DNA from: an uncultured Coriobacteriaceae bacterium
GTDB taxonomy: Bacteria; Actinomycetota; Coriobacteriia; Coriobacteriales; Eggerthellaceae
NCBI GenBank assembly: GCA_900550385.1
Contig: URRZ01000042.1
Span: 1-16,639 of the forward strand
DNA length: 16,639 nucleotides
Direction: 5' to 3'
Shown in pieces: positions 15,849 through 16,639 of the stretch. The translations under genes were made by a program, and so were the position numbers. Position 1 is the stretch's first letter. The number at the start of each line of letters is the position of its first letter. The notes under the pieces were generated by a model. It had not been told where the DNA came from, searched no databases, and was given only the letters and a program-made list of their open reading frames with translations.

Positions 15849-16639
15849 GTTGGCCACGACGCTCACGGCGACGGGGAGGACCTCGTCGTTGAAGTCCATC
15901 TGCTGATTGTGGAGCGACACCTGGTGCTCCTCGTCGCGGATGCCCACGCGGATGATCCCGCCTGGGATGCGGTTGAGGTACTCGGAGAAGTCCTCGCTCG
16001 ACATGAACGGACGGATGATGCGGACGTTGTCCTCACCGAGCAGGGCCTTCGTGACCTCGTGGGCGGCGATCGTCTGCTCCTCGCCGTTGATGACGGAGCC
16101 GATCATGCGGTCGTAGACGAGCTCGACCGTGCAGCCGTTGGCGGCGGCGATGCCCGTCACCATCGCGCGGATGTTCTCCTCGGCGAGGTCGCGGATCTCG
16201 GGCAGGAAGGTGCGCACCGTGCCGCTCATCGTCAGTTCGCTCTGCACGACGTTGTTGGCCTTGAAGTTGCCGCAGTTGATCGAGCAGATGGAGACGACGG
16301 CGGACTCGATCGGGTCGACCTTGCGGGAGACGATCGTCTGGAGCGCCGTCACGATCTGGGCGGCGACAGGAATCGGGTCGACGCCGAGGTGCGGACGGCC
16401 GCCGTGCGTGCCCTTGCCGCGCAGCGTGATGTAGACGCTGTCGCTCGCGGCCTGGAGGGGACCCGGCTTGAAGCCGATCACGCCCTTGGGAAGATTGGGC
16501 TCGGTGTGGCCGCCGTAGATCTCCTCGATGCCGTACTTCTCGATGAGGCCCGCCTCGACGAGGGCCTTCGCACGCGTGCCGGCCTCTTCGGCGGCCTGGT
16601 GTACGAGCACGATGCGGCCGGGGGAGTCGTTGTGCGCGG
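14742..16639 (-). CDS. prfB: M20 amidohydrolase fused in frame to peptide chain release factor 2 (5' end outside window)
   Basis: The frame is open from the right edge to TGA at 14742, 631 visible residues. The first 263 or so are the C-terminal two thirds of an M20D-type metallo-amidohydrolase: metal-site Glu in HQAAEEAG, GGHTEPNLPKG, the lid-domain GKGTHGGRPHLGVDPIP, MSSEDFSEYLNRIPG, and the final metal-binding region LHNQQMDFNDEVLP. Without a stop it continues through NMAVRRLEALAARLAEVEGY into a complete RF2, which releases the peptide at UGA/UAA. RF2 features are RMYQRYCDRRGWK, HNAYG, the GGQ catalytic loop (SGHGGQGVNTTDSAVR), and SPT where SPF recognises the stop codon. Neither other frame offers a nearby stop, so a single indel would not separate the genes. 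The N-terminal Cys/His of the amidohydrolase lie off the window. GTG at 16610 is internal, not a start. Confidence 0.88.
   Translation of the reverse strand, partial: AHNDSPGRIVLVHQAAEEAGTRAKALVEAGLIEKYGIEEIYGGHTEPNLPKGVIGFKPGPLQAASDSVYITLRGKGTHGGRPHLGVDPIPVAAQIVTALQTIVSRKVDPIESAVVSICSINCGNFKANNVVQSELTMSGTVRTFLPEIRDLAEENIRAMVTGIAAANGCTVELVYDRMIGSVINGEEQTIAAHEVTKALLGEDNVRIIRPFMSSEDFSEYLNRIPGGIIRVGIRDEEHQVSLHNQQMDFNDEVLPVAVSVVANMAVRRLEALAARLAEVEGYLHIDERRGQVADLEARSSEPGFWDDADAARATMARLAAARDDVESIDAARAKLEDARAALELGEETGDDDLLAEASAAAASLADDLSELELSSWFTDDLDHGDAIVTVTPGQGGLEAQDWCEMLFRMYQRYCDRRGWKVTVNDAEPGEVIGLNRATFTVSGHNAYGMLRAEQGVHRLVRISPTDAKKRRQTTFAGVEVLPVLPDDVEVEIDPNDLRVDVYHASGHGGQGVNTTDSAVRITHLPTGIVVTCQNERSQLQNKAFAMSVLKSRLYELELARRAEELDELRGPKHDIGFGNQIRSYVLYPYQLVKDLRTGVETGAVDAVLQDGDLDRFVIGYHRWAVGGGEGR

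Noticed and set aside
15780..15900. Sequencing frameshift as explanation for the amidohydrolase-RF2 fusion
   Set aside because: Both modules are in the same frame and neither alternative frame offers a nearby stop; one indel would break, not restore, the normal genes.

Overview
The window reads as bacterial DNA of the class Coriobacteriia (Actinomycetota). It is GC-rich, lies almost entirely on the minus strand, and nearly all its genes end in TAG. It does not look like one continuous chromosome. At 10583-10614 a run of 11 G, then 6 C, one G and 14 C separates two stretches that differ in synonymous codon preference. The left part favours CTG and GTG, and its gene content suggests an Eggerthellaceae-like genome. 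The right part favours CTC and GTC, and its proteins suggest an Atopobiaceae/Olsenella-like genome. I infer that two contigs were joined through homopolymer-ended reads. Both family assignments are impressions from protein sequence, not search results.

Left part (1-10582). On the minus strand, in transcription order from the right, are: an ABC-F ATPase of the Uup type; a 280-base spacer holding a long perfect inverted repeat; the tRNA methyltransferase trmL; a CPA1/NhaP-type cation:proton antiporter with a long cytosolic tail; a phosphohexomutase; a site-2-protease-like membrane protein; and scpA followed directly by scpB, which runs off the left edge. scpA and scpB encode the condensin partners of SMC. 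To the right of the ABC-F gene is a small plus-strand gene for a 56-residue single-span membrane protein. The C-terminal stub of a tyrosine recombinase follows it. Next comes tRNA-Val(GAC) on the minus strand, with a clear promoter and an intrinsic terminator. The stub beside the tRNA 3' end marks an old integration site. Positions 10046-10370 hold no recognisable gene, but they contain nested inverted repeats and a striking operator-like palindrome. The left part ends in a cysteine-rich reading frame that runs into the homopolymer tract.

Right part (10615-16639), all minus strand. From the right edge: a protein in which an M20-type amidohydrolase runs in frame into a complete peptide chain release factor 2; a YitT/DUF2179 membrane protein overlapping it by four bases; a stand-alone ascorbate-type PTS EIIA; a small transaldolase; and a two-gene (split) transketolase. 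The last three genes form a compact non-oxidative pentose-phosphate operon, and the EIIA just upstream fits a link to pentose or ascorbate-type sugar use.

The points most worth a second look are the artificial-looking junction, the amidohydrolase-RF2 fusion with its altered stop-codon recognition motif (SPT for SPF), the dominance of TAG stops (13 of 15), the integrase relic at the tRNA, and the unexplained palindromes at 6859-6979 and 10201-10247.
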